Positions 1 to 10,929 of a stretch of 64,000 nucleotides of DNA are shown piece after piece. Source of the DNA: Elgaria multicarinata webbii (lineage: Eukaryota > Chordata > Lepidosauria > Squamata > Anguidae). How positions within the stretch are numbered: position 1 is the first letter of the stretch; each line of letters begins with the position of its first letter. The stretch covers positions 93,294,226 through 93,358,225 of the forward strand of contig NC_086178.1 of the NCBI RefSeq assembly GCF_023053635.1, written 5' to 3'. The notes under the pieces are model-generated. The model worked only from the letters and a program-made list of their open reading frames with translations, ran no database searches and was not told where the DNA came from. Position numbers and translations under genes: made by a program.

Positions 1-560
1 GTTTGCCAGTCCCACATGCACACAAAAGGCTAAAAATCTTTCTTTAGTGAAGGAAAGAAAACAGCTTTACACACAAATATTCTTGCATGAAAATGCAGGT
101 ACAGCATATGGTTGCAACAGGAGTTTGTTCATTCCCTTTTGTATTCCATTACAGGCAGGAGTGAGAGATACAGATAGAGAGAGCACAATGGCTCCCAGCA
201 ATGGAAGAGATCAAAGAGAGGAGGGGAGGAGCAGGAAACCATTGTAGGCAATAGAGATCCTAAGGCTATCTATGGCCAAACTACCCATATGTTAACTAGC
301 TGACAGAAACACTGCCCCCTTCCTGTAACTTGTAGACAAGGTTGCAGTGTTCCCAACACAGCCAGGGACTCAGCTGGCACTGGGAGGAATAGCTGGGCCT
401 GATCTACACGTCGTTGTGAAGGCACTTCCGTGCGCCTTTTTTAAAGACGTAACCTAAAAGAAGCGCCTCTTTCTTTACTGTGTCTACTGTGAGCTAGGCA
501 GCGCCGCCTGCAGAAGGATCTCTACCCCATTCAAAGACGCTGCTCTAGCCGCTTCCCCCT
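1..560. other. Intergenic stretch, no gene seen
   Basis: No convincing coding frame. Positions 395-470 read like a decayed piece of the 'GATCTACAC' MITE family seen better at 32.65 and 39.56 kb. The rest shows nothing I can name. Confidence 0.5.
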
Positions 561-660
561 CACGTGTTCTTCCATTCGAATAATCCCCCCTCCCACCCAG
601 CGGCTCTTCTGGCGCGTCCCGCCGGCGGCAGCTCCTCCTGCAAAACACTTTTCTCCCTCA

Positions 661-800
661 GTGTGTTTGTATTTGCGTTTGCATGCGCATGTGCAAGCAC
701 ACACCAAAGAGAGTCCCGGGGAGATGACACTGCGGGGGAGAGCGAGAGGCAGGAGCTGAACTCGTCCGCCGCGCGCACGCAAACGCAAATACAAACACAC
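661..800. repeat. 22-bp perfect inverted repeat in CpG-rich DNA
   Basis: Arms at 661-682 and 779-800 are exact reverse complements (left arm begins GTGTGTTTGTATTTGCG) and are separated by 96 bases of GC-rich sequence. The surrounding 580-800 block is richer in CpG than its flanks. The arms do not extend outward. It could be the terminal repeats of a small DNA transposon or a hairpin-forming fossil; no target duplication was found. Confidence 0.6.
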
Positions 801-1276
801 CGAGTCCCATTGATTTCACTGGGTCCGCTGTAAGTGTGACTAAGGGTGGATCTAACCTAATCTCTCTCCTGAACATGGAGATGATACTAGAATGAAATTT
901 GGCTGGCACATTCAGGGCTTGATTCTGGGCGGTAGGTTTCATCCTGAGCTTGGCTCCCATGATAATCTTCAAAGGGGTCAGGAAAGATGTCAAACATCTT
1001 GTAATGCAATCTCTGAACAGTGAGAGATCCCCGTGACACTTGGGCTGTACGGTTACAACAATAGAATTCTCCATGGGAAGTCTGAACACCCGCTTAACCC
1101 CCCCACATCTATTTTTAAGGGGAAGGAAAAACAATGCAAGTTTTATTGTAATGTGAGCATGGAGGGATCATGTTGAAATTTAAGCTCCTTTCATATGCAT
1201 GAAGGAGGGGTCCATGCAAATGAGGAAATGGCATCCTGCCCTCAAAATGCTGTTCTGCCTTGGCCTGCAGTAGCCC

Positions 1277-1549
1277 CATTCAACAAGCAGACATTGGCCC
1301 CATTCAGAAGACACCTTAAACCACGTCTTTAACCATGGTGGTTAAGCCAGAAATCCATGCTGTGTTCAGAAGATACCTTAAACTACAGCTTTAATCACAG
1401 TGACTAAGGCTTTTTGCCTTAGTCACTGTGGTTAAAGCCATAGTTTAAGGTGTCTTCTGAACACAGCCTGGCTTTCTGGCATAACCACTGTGGTTAAAGA
1501 CGTGGTTTAAGGTGTCTTCTGAATGGGGCCAATGTCTGCTTGTTGAATG
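1277..1549. mobile_element. Nested palindromic MITE, hAT-like
   Basis: A ~273-bp near-perfect hairpin centred near 1413. Outer arms run ATTCAACAAGCAGACATTGG inward. Each arm holds two tandem half-units of about 74 bp starting TTCAGAAGA(C/T)ACCTTAAAC, so the order is A-A'-a'-a. The GGCCC..TTCAGA ends match related elements at 39.79, 44.22 and 59.03 kb. No open frame, so it is non-autonomous. Confidence 0.8.
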
Positions 1550-1843
1550 TGAATGTCTGAAGAGGGGCAGACTACTCACATAGGCATCTACAGGACCTGG
1601 AACCCTGCATGACTGAAGTTCTAGAACACGTGGAAACCTGGACGTGCAGAGTTCTACAGGTGTAGGTTTCCCCTCTTCATATGTCCATGCTCAATGCACA
1701 GATGTTGGTGGGGGTATTGGGAGGAACATGATGGAGCAGCAGGGAGCATGACCCTGCTCCCCTTTAATCAGAGCTAGGCAACTTCCAGGGATAGGGTGCC
1801 ACGTTGGTCCCGGAACGCCCATTCCACACTAGATCCCATTGGG

Positions 1844-2262
1844 TAGGGTGACCATATTTGGGAAACCAAAAAAGAGGATACCTAGTGTGTGTGTGGGGAA
1901 GCAGCTTTCTGAGTCCTGCAGAAAGTACGTTATTCCCCCGCCACCGTAAAGAACCCGATTGGAGTGGAGGAGGGGAAAGGATTTCATTCTGCACCACCAC
2001 CATCCACTCCAATTGGGGCCTTTTCTATAATGTCCACGAATGACCCACTTTCCCCTTTAAGACCTCAATTGGAGCTCGGGGTGGGGGAATGACGTGCCTC
2101 AAGAAAGCATGTCATTCCCTCCTGCCATGCTAATGGCAGCCTTAAAGAGGAAGGTGTGTCATTCCAGGACATTATTGAAAATTATAGAAAATCCCCCCTG
2201 ACACCATGGAAAGAACAAAAACCAGGACAAATCCGGGGAAATCCTGACAGTTGGTCACCCTA
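1844..2262. mobile_element. hAT-like MITE, TAGGGTGACCA family
   Basis: Terminal inverted repeats TAGGGTGACCA / TGGTCACCCTA are flanked by a direct CATTGGG (1837-1843 and 2263-2269). This fits a hAT-type insertion whose duplication has decayed from 8 bp. The interior has no transposase frame. Related copies lie at 42.99, 50.19 and 58.64 kb. Confidence 0.8.
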
Positions 2263-2269
2263 CATTGGG

Positions 2270-5015
2270 GGACACGCCGCTGCTTCTTACTGACATGCTG
2301 CTGAATGGGCTGCTGAAATCCAGGTGAACAAGAAGCACCAGAAAAGGAAAACTGGTGTGAACACGGGGCTGCCAAAAAAAAAGAAGAAGAAAAAAGTGGT
2401 GAACAAGGAGTTCCCCAAATATTCATTTTAAAATAAAATTAACTCCTTTTTTGCCACTACTGCCATATTGCAGCAGCAAACTGCCACAGTTTTTGTTGCT
2501 GCCACTGCAGCAAATTTGGCACTGGGAGCCATGGGGGGGGGGGTAGCAAAGGTCATTTGCTACCCCCCCATGGGTGCATGGGTGCCCACGGCTGCATGTT
2601 GCCCACCTCTGCCCTTAATCCTACAGCGCCCACTTCATGCATAGAATATGCAAGGAAAGGGTAGGGGCCGGTTTGAAAAGTTTGTAAACAATCCCTTGAC
2701 CCAAATAGCTGATTTCAATGCAACTATTGTGAAGTGTAAACTGCCGTTTACCCAGGAAGGAAGATGCTGCACTTCATTTCAATAGGATGACACTTGACTC
2801 ATGCCCAAAGAGCGACAGAAGCCTCTTGTCATATCTGCTCACATTTCAAGCCCAACAATTTCCCCCCTTTTTAAATCCAACAGCATGTTGAGCCTGCTGA
2901 CCGATGGCGTTTCTATCGTACACATCCTTGCATTTTCCTTTCAGTTAGTTATTATGTATGGATGGTATATGTTTTAAGAGGGATGGGGGGGGGCACTGGA
3001 GCTTAAAGAAATTCCCAGACTTCTCTTTGTGATTGCAGAAGAGGGCGGGGCTGCGGAGGAGGCGGAGACCAAGCAGAACAAAAAAAAGGAAGGGGGCAAA
3101 CAAAAAGGAGTTAAAAGTGTGAGTGGCAAGTTCTCAGCAACTGGCTTTAGCGTGAACTGAATCCTGTGAGGTCGTTTGCAGGAAGAATGGAAACAAATGA
3201 GCAGGATTTTCATGCTTGGTGGACAGTGAATGAATAAGCATCTTTTAAAACCCTATCAGGAACTCTTTGGATTGTCATTATAGCTGGAGGGAGGGAGGGA
3301 GAGAGACTTTTGAATTCTGGCCATGTGAAAGAATCCTGATTCTTCGTTTTATTTTTTACAGTGAAAAGGGTTGTGGGGGGAGGCTAATTTCATGGAGGAT
3401 GAAACCTTACTTTTTAAACTGCAAATGTTCTGCATAAAGGTTCATTCTCATCAAGGCATCTGGACAGATGCTGAGAAGAGACAAATATGCAAATATAAAC
3501 TTTGTGTCTGTGCTGGTGTTTATGGTTCTGTGGGGGCAGGAGAGAGAGAGAGAGTGTGTGTGTGTGTGAAGATATAATGATGTGAATTAATTTAGGGGCA
3601 CCCACAACTTGACCAGTTGGGAACCTGGATCAGACAGACCCTTGCAGAATTTTATGCAACGTGAAACAGTCAGACGATGGTGACTTAAGTTAACTTAAGT
3701 TAGCTTCTCCAACCCCATGAAAAGGTTGCCAAATGTGGATTGAGCAATGTTCCAGAACTGATTCATAGCACTGTTTGAATGGTGTTGCCCCCTCGAAATG
3801 GCAGCATGCACTGGCTTCCATCCAGCAAGCGGAATTCATAAGCAAGATGGGGAGGGGTGGATTTGCATGCTGCAGCAGCAAATGTACATTTGCAGCCATT
3901 TCCAAAGGGATGTGTGATGTCTCAAGGTTCTTGTAGAATTAGGATGAGGAGGGGCAGATTTGCAATCATTCCAGGGACAAACCACGAAATATGTAACAGG
4001 ATTTACTCTAGTATTTTAGTTAAACAACAATACAAATGAAATGTAACATTTTACATGAGAGGGCTTCTGTCTTAAGCTAGTTTGCTGTGCCTGATGCACT
4101 TACCTTGACTGGGCTCTGACCACCTGATACCACTTTGCCTGCGTTGACCTGACTGTGCTACACAAATCTCCTTGCTCAGATGACATCAGCTCCCACTGTG
4201 AGCCTCAACTAACCACAGAATGGAACAGAAAGGAAATTCACATCCCTGTTCTCCACCTCAGGAGATAAGTTTCACACAAGAGCATTTTTGCACGCATCTA
4301 GAAGTGAATGAGGACCCATGAGACTTGAAGTACAGTTGCTTACAATGGTTCTGCTTGTGAAGGCAGGGCTGTTTGTCTGCCCATGGTGGCTCGCAATGGT
4401 AAATGGCCCATCTGACGTGTTGGCCCTATACAGAACCTGTCATTTTGCTTGCTCTTGCTTGCCAATGGAGAAGGTAGGACTGGGGCTGTAAAGCACTGCT
4501 CCATAGTGTGGCTGCCCCCTTCTTCTAGGCCAGTAATGTCTCTCAAGGAAATCTGGCCATAAGGGATAAGACGTGGTGGTGGTTGGTTTTAAGCCCAGGT
4601 TTTTTCCAGAATTCAACAGAAGCTTACAAGTGATACCAATGCCATAACAACCTTTAGGTTATGTCCTCAACCCAGAGGTCCACATGTACTCCAGTGTGCA
4701 TAAAGCTTCTATATAAATAAGGTTCTCCATTCACACCAATGGAAGGAGCAGTTTTGCATGTGCATCTCTTTGCAAATATCAGTGCCCAGAGTTATCTTTT
4801 CCATTAATGCTAATGGGAAACTTGGGTGGACAGGGAAGGCCTGGGTGTCTAAAAGAAATTGGGGTATATATATTAGATGCTTCTGATCTACTGTATATTG
4901 TGATTAATCACCAAGAATTCCTAAATAGGTAACATACCGTGATTTGCAAAAGATTGAATCCTCACATCATTGAGAAGTCATACAAAACCGCTTTGTAATG
5001 AAGCCATTCCATTTT
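2270..5015. other. Intergenic stretch without recognised gene
   Basis: Contains short microsatellites (GT run near 3558-3568), G/C homopolymers near 2535-2570 and a GC-box-like purine-rich patch at 3040-3100. Open frames here are short and lack recognisable domains. Nothing is clearly repetitive between about 2,700 and 3,300, so part may be old single-copy DNA. Confidence 0.4.
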
Positions 5016-5021
5016 GTTAGA

Positions 5022-5252
5022 TATTTATGTTTATTTATTATTGCATTTATATCCCACCAAGGAACCCAAGGTGGTGTACATACGACTACTACTCTCCATT
5101 TTATCCTCACAACAACAACTCTGTGAGGTAGGTTGGGCTGAGAGTCTGTGACTGGCCCAAAGTCACCCAGTGGGTTTCCATGGCCAAGTAGGGACTAGAA
5201 CCCGGATCTCCCAGCTCCCAGCCAAACACTTTAGCCGCTACAGCACACTGTT
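5022..5252 (-). repeat. MIR-like CORE-SINE
   Basis: Read on the minus strand it has a tRNA-like head (GTGTGCTGTAGCGGCTAAAG, then a degraded GGTTCTAGTCC box B), a CORE segment (TGGGCCAGTCACAGACTCTC, CCTCACAGAGTTGTTG, GAGGATAAAATGG) and a tail of AATAAATAA repeats. This layout is that of the MIR/CORE-SINE superfamily with an L2-type 3' end. Confidence 0.8.
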
Positions 5253-5539
5253 ACCATTTATAGAGCATGGCCAGGATCCAACGCACCATTGTGTGGTGTT
5301 CCAGATATGCATAGGTGCTTTTCAGCTTCCCTTTCTGGTGCCATCCCCTGAAACCCACCCACCCCCAGAACTCCTCAAATGTTGGGGACCCTTTAGAGCA
5401 GCACTCCATGAGGTGTGAAAAGCTACTGGTAAGAGGGAAAATCAGCCACATACACCCACATCCATTCATAAATGCATTGTGCATGCATACAGACCTCTCT
5501 AGATCCTGCCCATATAGACTACACATATAACTGGCATTA

Positions 5540-5615
5540 AATATAAATCGTGCAAACCAATGCATGTCCATTCCGGAGTAAACCGCCATTGAGTTCAATG
5601 GAAATTACTCCCACG
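5540..5615. repeat. Short palindromic 'CCATTGAGTTCAATGG' repeat
   Basis: One of more than a dozen dispersed copies of a ~70-bp near-palindrome with centre CCATTGAGTTCAATGG and flanks AGTAA..TTACT. Other copies: 6210-6255, 6960-7035, 8031-8107, 9750-9835, 18865-18930, 19690-19755, 21247-21300, 22315-22390, 24015-24095, 27290-27360 and 56195-56275. Confidence 0.7.
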
Positions 5616-5624
5616 TAAGTGTTA

Positions 5625-6040
5625 TTTATTTGTTTATTATTAACAGTACATTTAAATCACCCAATAACCAAAGTTCTCTGGGTGGTGAGCAACACATTAA
5701 AAACATACAGTACAAACATTAAAAGCAATAAATAAATAAGCAAGCACTGCAGAACAAACCCAAGATAAAATTAGCAATGAATAAAACCATTACAACACCG
5801 TAAAACCAAATTAAAATCAGCAGCAAAAGAGCAGAGTATTAAAAGCATTGAAAACAGTTCTTAAAATGCTGGGAGAATTCAATGGCACCAGAAAGACCAT
5901 AACATAGGTGCCAGGGGAGCCTCTGGGGAGAATATTCTGCATGAAAAGGCCCTCTTGTAGCCACCCACCTCCCTGAAGGAAGGGCTACTATTAACTTAAT
6001 TTCCAGGTAGGTAAATGTGGGAGGAGACATTGTAGCCATC
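5625..6040 (-). mobile_element. L2/CR1-type LINE 3' fragment
   Basis: On the minus strand a decayed reverse-transcriptase C-terminal end (a RAFS..FSP-like stretch around 5930-5970) is followed by a T-rich 3'UTR, then the ACCACCCAGAGAACTTTGG tail motif and TAA-type repeats. Heavily 5'-truncated. Confidence 0.7.
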
Positions 6041-6104
6041 TGGACCAATTCCAGTGAAAGCTGATTGTGATTAAATCCCATGGAAAGCAATGGAATTTAG
6101 GGTT

Positions 6105-6144
6105 TATTTATTACATTTCTATACAACCCAATAGCTGGGTTGCA

Positions 6145-6181
<37 letters not shown>

Positions 6182-6225
6182 TATATAGCACCATCAATGT
6201 ACATGGTGCATTCATTTCAGTGGGT
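6105..6225 (-). mobile_element. LINE tail fragments with (TTA)n
   Basis: Minus-strand tail piece (TTTATTTATTACATTTCTATA) is followed by a (TTA)n run at about 6147-6182. The motif ATATAGCACCATCAATGTAC then matches the 3'UTR of the longer LINE at 25.82-26.75 kb. Confidence 0.6.
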
Positions 6226-6229
6226 CTAC

Positions 6230-7600
6230 TCTAAGTAAGACTAATATTGGATACAATCTTTAGTCACAACTACCTTTACTTGAATTGGATCCAGTATGTT
6301 TTATTTATTTATTTTTAGAATATTACTTAAAGTTTGCTGGTTTCAGAAGCAAATCTGTCTGTTCTTTATTTGCTGGGGGGTGGGGCAGGTAGGGGAGAAA
6401 AAGCCATCTTCTTTCTAAAGCATTGCATGGTACAAAAGATTCTGTAAGACTCCCGAAATGGGTGTGTTCCAAATGGCCACCTGCTCATTCCACATCGAAA
6501 AGTGGGGAAAGAAACTGAGGTTATCAGGATGACTTCGGGGCTGCCTGGTGAACAGAAATGAAACCATCACATTCAGCAGGGATAAATGGAGAAAGTCATT
6601 CAGTCTTCATTATGAAGTCTCCCTGGAATGGCCAAAACCATAGCAACCAGTTCAAGCAATGATTAACCTAATAATGTGGTGGCAAAAAAGGGGGGGGGAA
6701 GATGTATTCAAAACCCTAAAACATTCTCTGCTTCTCCAAAAGTTGTAAATCCCCACGGCAGTGTACAGAACCATGCTGAAACCATAGAAAAAAGAGAGTG
6801 TGGTGCAGGTTTTAAAAACAAAACAAACAAACAAAACCTCACTTAAATTAATACCTTAAAGAAACAACTTGAAAAGTTGTTGTTTTTAAACTTAAAAACA
6901 ATTTCCTCAAAATATGGATCCTATGGTTTATGTCCCCATTTTTTCATAGGATTAACATCGCATTCCTATTCCCACTTATGGAGGAATAAACCCTATTGGA
7001 TTCTATGGGACTTACTTCCAAGTAGACACAGAGAGGATCACTCTGTAAGTTATCTACAATTTTGAGTTTGTATTTGTTTGCATTTCAACAATGCTTGGTG
7101 GGTCATCTTTTAAATTAATATAATGTCCCATGGTCTGGCAAACCATTGTTTTGGTGTTGGGGGTGAACCATTAACTTCCAGTCTTTTGTTAACTTCATCT
7201 TGGTTCCCATTAATAATCACAGTATAATGTCTAAGGATAAGAGCATAGAGTTACTTTTGTGTATACACTACCAGGCTGCCATGATAGCATCTTTGGAGAG
7301 GGAAACTATATCCTCTTGACCATCCTTGAAAATAGATAGGCAGGAGGCTAATTGGAGGTGGGGTGGTTGATTATAAAGACCCTGAAGGCCATGGGCCAGC
7401 GACATATGTGGCCAGGTGTGTTCCCCCATGGCTGTATTTGCAAATGCACCTGCAGCCACCTCTGCCAAATTTGGCAGCAAAAATCATAGTAATTTTTCAA
7501 GGAAGCAAGACATGTAGGATGTGCCCATACTGTTTACGGTCACTGTAATTTTTGCCACTGCTGTCACGGTGACAATTTCGATGTTGGCCATTTCAACAGG
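6230..7600. other. Intergenic stretch, mostly unclassified
   Basis: Contains one short palindromic repeat copy at about 6960-7035. The remainder is AT-rich with no gene, no long frame and no element I can name. Confidence 0.4.
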
Positions 7601-7620
7601 GGCAAGGTGCAGCCCCTGGT

Positions 7621-7921
7621 TAGTTCTGAATAGGGTCAGTGTGCTCACCCCACCCCGAGGTTGCCCATCCCTGCTGCAGATTTGCAGGGGTAAATCTCAC
7701 CCCCCCCAAAAAAAATCTCCTTAAAAATACCCAAGGTGGCCCATTCGTAAGGACATGCACCCAACTAGTTCTGAATAGGGTCAGTGTGCTCACCCCACCC
7801 CCGAGGTTGCCCATCCCTGCTGCAGATTTGCAGGGGGAAATCTCACCCACACACACACACACCAAAAAAAATCTCCTTAAAAATACCCAAGGTGGCCCAT
7901 TCTTAAGGACATGTGCCTGAC
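7621..7921. repeat. Tandem duplication, period ~145 bp
   Basis: Units 7621-7765 and 7766-7921 both begin TAGTTCTGAATAGGGTCAGT and are nearly identical. They differ mainly by a (CA)n expansion at 7848-7862 in the second unit where the first has a C/A run. High identity suggests a recent duplication. Confidence 0.9.
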
Positions 7922-8104
7922 TAGGGAGACATCAAACAGAAATGAGTTGGAGAGCTAATTCTCTATCCAGCAAATGTCCAGAGGCCTTATCCATATTTTT
8001 CCCCAAAAAACGGTGTTCACCTGAATAATTCATGCTGCAGTCCTATGCCCATTTAACTGGGAGTAAGCCTCATTAAAATCAAGGGGACTTACTTCTGAAT
8101 AGAT

Positions 8105-8228
8105 ACGCATTTGTGTTTTAACCTGTTGGTTGTTTTATTATGGTTTTCATTTTTGTGAACTGCCCAGAGAGCTTCGGCTATTGGGCTGTATAAAAATGTA
8201 ATAAATAAATAAATAAATAAATAAATAA
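8105..8228 (+). mobile_element. L2-type LINE 3' tail
   Basis: Ends with GAACTGCCCAGAGAGCTTCG, then TGGGCTGTATAAAAATG and (TAAA)n at about 8200-8228, the shared 3' end of the dominant LINE family in this window. Confidence 0.75.
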
Positions 8229-8229
8229 G

Positions 8230-9184
8230 GTTGCTTTACGTGTCTCCCTTTGCCTGCCCTGTATCTGCAATTTAAATGCAGGAGCTGCATTGGCTAAAAT
8301 AGGCATTCTATTTGCTGGGAGGGGGTGATTCGCTTACTGGCCTGTCTAAATCACCAGATTCCCTAAGCAATGCACGCGTGTGTGCACGTACGCACACGCC
8401 AGTTAGGTAAGCATCCTTAGAGCAGCTTCATACACTACGATCAACTGCTGCTGACTGGCTGCACGATCGCTCCCGCATTCAGCCAGCAGAGCTTCAGTTT
8501 GTAATGTCCCTGAGGACACCTTACGCAAGCAAAGTCACACGGGCCATAGTTGCAAATAATGCCTGGGCAAGTGCCGCTATGCCAGATCCATTTTAGAGCA
8601 TCCTTCGCCGGTGGCAAAAGAGAGGGGTGCAGGCAACTGGAGGCACTCGCCTGGCACATCCACGGCGGGCCTGCATCATCCGTGAAAGCGCCCTGCCGTG
8701 GTTCGCGTCTTTCAGCACCATGGTCAGTGGCTTGCCTTCCCTTCCCTTCTAACTGCCTTTGTTCCGTTCAGAGCAACCAGTCTTGTTTATGACTCTCCTT
8801 GGCATTCCTTCACTGCGAGATTCTCCCAGCGCCACAGACAGGCAACACCCTGGCGACCGAGCGGCTGCTTCACATACTGATAGGACACTAAGGGGCCAGG
8901 GCAGTGCGCAGGTAGCCCATGCCTCTTCCACCTCCTCTAGTTCAGCTTTTCAGCTCATTGTCAACACGTTTGGCCCAGACTTCTTTACTGAAGGCGAACG
9001 AAAGAAAGGACTTTGGAAGGGAGCTGCTGGAAGATGGAGGGGCAGGAGTGTATCTGTTTGCCAGTTCGGGGGTTAAGTATTCTAGAACTGGAGAGATGAC
9101 ACAATGCAAACATTGCCAGTGTATAGTAACTCTCCAATACTCTGGTGAAAGGGAATAGCCAGTTCAAAATTCAGCCCAAATATC
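8230..9184. other. Intergenic stretch, no gene recognised
   Basis: Moderately GC-rich and largely free of the repeat families named elsewhere. It contains an alternating CA/CG/GT segment at 8369-8400. Overlapping open frames of 60-105 codons show no domain and differ between strands, so I do not call a gene. Confidence 0.4.
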
Positions 9185-9272
9185 TAGATTAGATCACATA
9201 TTTGTGAACCGCCCAGAGAGCTTTGGCTATTGGGCAGTATAAAAACGTAATAAATAAATAAATAAATAAATG
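9185..9272 (+). mobile_element. L2-type LINE 3' tail
   Basis: Short copy of the GAACCGCCCAGAGAGCTTTG tail followed by (TAAA)n. Confidence 0.75.
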
Positions 9273-9340
9273 TAAAATCTCTCATTCAGTTGTTTTCTTT
9301 GCTCCTACATAAGCCCTTTATGATCCAATGGTGGGGAGAG

Positions 9341-9720
9341 ATGTAGAGCGTCATCACACGGGGAGAAATCACATTTCCTTACCATTGCTTCTCTCCCCCC
9401 CCCCCACTTTTGTCCCTCATTACTTCCTCTTTCTTCCCAGAAGGGAAAGAGGAAATAAATAAAGACCACATTGGCCATTCAGGGGCCATTTTCATTGCGC
9501 TGCTTTTCCTGCACACAGCAGGAGATCGCGTCACATTCTGTTTTGTTTGGGGTTTTTATCAGATTAAAAAGGCTCTATTTTGCTACAGAAAAATGAGCGG
9601 AGGGGGCAGGAGGTGCGCAGGAAGTGCATGATGTCATCTAAAGGACACGCGCACATCCATAAGTGGGCAGTAGCAAGCATGCGATAAAGCACTCGTCTGA
9701 TGAACCTCATAGAAGGTGAG
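9341..9720. mobile_element. MITE, TCATCAGA-ended family, copy 1
   Basis: Begins GCGTCATCACACGGGGAG and ends ACTCGTCTGATGAAC, giving short imperfect inverted ends. Interior motifs (TACCATTGCTTCTCT, GCACACAGCAGGAGAT, GATAAAGCACTCGTCTGATG) recur at 35.67-36.01 and 41.43-41.77 kb. No coding frame; family assignment is uncertain, probably hAT-like. Confidence 0.65.
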
Positions 9721-10072
9721 CAGAAGGAAGATCTCCAGATGTTATACACTTCTGGCAATATCCAATGATAGCCCTATGTAAACTAGGCCCATTCACTTCA
9801 GTGGGTCTACTCTGTGTAACAGCATCTTTGGATACAGCCCTTCAACTCTCAGAAGCCTCTGCCAGTATGGCCAGTAGTTAAGAATGCTGGGAGTTGAACT
9901 TCAAAATGCCTGAAGCTCTACTTTCTGCCCACTTTTGCTTTAGCCTATTCCTGTTATTGTCTCAATGGTACTTCATTGCCAGGTCAAGTAAAAGTGCTAA
10001 GCTGTGGGAAGGTAGCAGACCCCAAGGTACAGAAACTAATCAGAATGCTCTTTTGTTATATAATCAGCCTTC

Positions 10073-10165
10073 CCCAAACTGGTGCCTCTAGATGGCCATG
10101 CTGGCTAGGGCTGATGGGAGTGGTAGTCCAACACATCTGGAAGTCACCAGGTTGGGAAAGAATGA
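10073..10165. mobile_element. Palindromic 'CTGGTGCC' MITE, short copy
   Basis: Arms CTTCCCCAAACTGGTGCC and GTCACCAGGTTGGGAAAG enclose GGGAGTGGTAGTCC. This is one of about a dozen copies of the commonest MITE in the window; TSD evidence comes from the copy at 61.76 kb. Confidence 0.7.
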
Positions 10166-10179
10166 GTTAGACTATAGAA

Positions 10180-10525
10180 GTGCCCTGACCATGGGGAAAG
10201 GGCCTATGGGCCAGGCATTCTCAGGGGCCACTCCCTGCTTCTGGCATAGGCTGAAATTCATTTCACCCAAGACATTTCACTGCCTGAAGCAAACGACAAC
10301 ATAGTGCCCCCCACCACCACATGTCACGTAGAGAAGCCAACTAGACTGACAGGTAAATGTTAAACACTGGTGAAAGGACGGCATCTTCTACTGCACCTGA
10401 GGGCAGCAGGCTAGCATAACAGTAACAAGGCAGTCACACACAATCCTGTCCTCCAACTGCTCCCCAGTCTCTGCTGCCTGAGGCAGCTGCCTCACTCTGC
10501 CTAATGGTAGGGACGGCCCTGCATT
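10180..10525. repeat. Decayed 'GGGCCGTCCCTA' repeat
   Basis: Its right end (TGCCTGAGGCAGCTGCCTCA, then TAGGGACGGCCCTG) is the reverse complement of the start of a repeat at 33,439. CAGGGCCGTCCCTA is a hAT-style terminus. Interior and left end are unclear. Confidence 0.5.
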
Positions 10526-10554
10526 CCTGGATGTTTTGCAGAAACTATATATCT

Positions 10555-10830
10555 CATTTGTATTTGAGCAGGTCAGTGCACACCCTAGTAAAAACCATCA
10601 GGTTGGTTTTATACAGTTATCTTTTGTTTAAATCATGCTGGCTTTTTATAAGCTTTTGTATTTTTACTGTGTTTGTGTTATATTGTATTATTTTTAGAGC
10701 TTTGTGTAATATTGCATTGTATGGTATTCTTTTCAACATTGGACAACACCTAGAAAATTTGTTTTATTGGCCTCTAATAACAGGTCAGAGCACTTTGGCT
10801 ATTGGGCTGTGTAACAATGTAATAAATAAA
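10555..10830 (+). mobile_element. L2-type LINE 3'UTR and tail
   Basis: T-rich 3'UTR ends in CAGAGCACTTTGGCTATTGG and AATGTAATAAATAAATG. Confidence 0.65.
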
Positions 10831-10834
10831 TGTA

Positions 10835-10887
10835 GGAGTAGTGTTGTACCCTGCCTCGATCCAGAGGGAGAGGTGAGTAACAAATAA

Positions 10888-10928
<41 letters not shown>
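10835..10928 (+). mobile_element. Second LINE tail family with (TTA)n
   Basis: GTACCCTGCCTCGATCCAGA followed by AACAAATAAA and a (TTA)n run. A minus-strand relative (GATCGAGGCGGGGAAAACC) occurs at 58.34-58.53 kb. Confidence 0.6.
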
Positions 10929-10929
10929 G

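Noticed and set aside
658-1134. 158-codon minus-strand frame
   Set aside because: Runs through the inverted repeat and mobile-element-like DNA; no domain.
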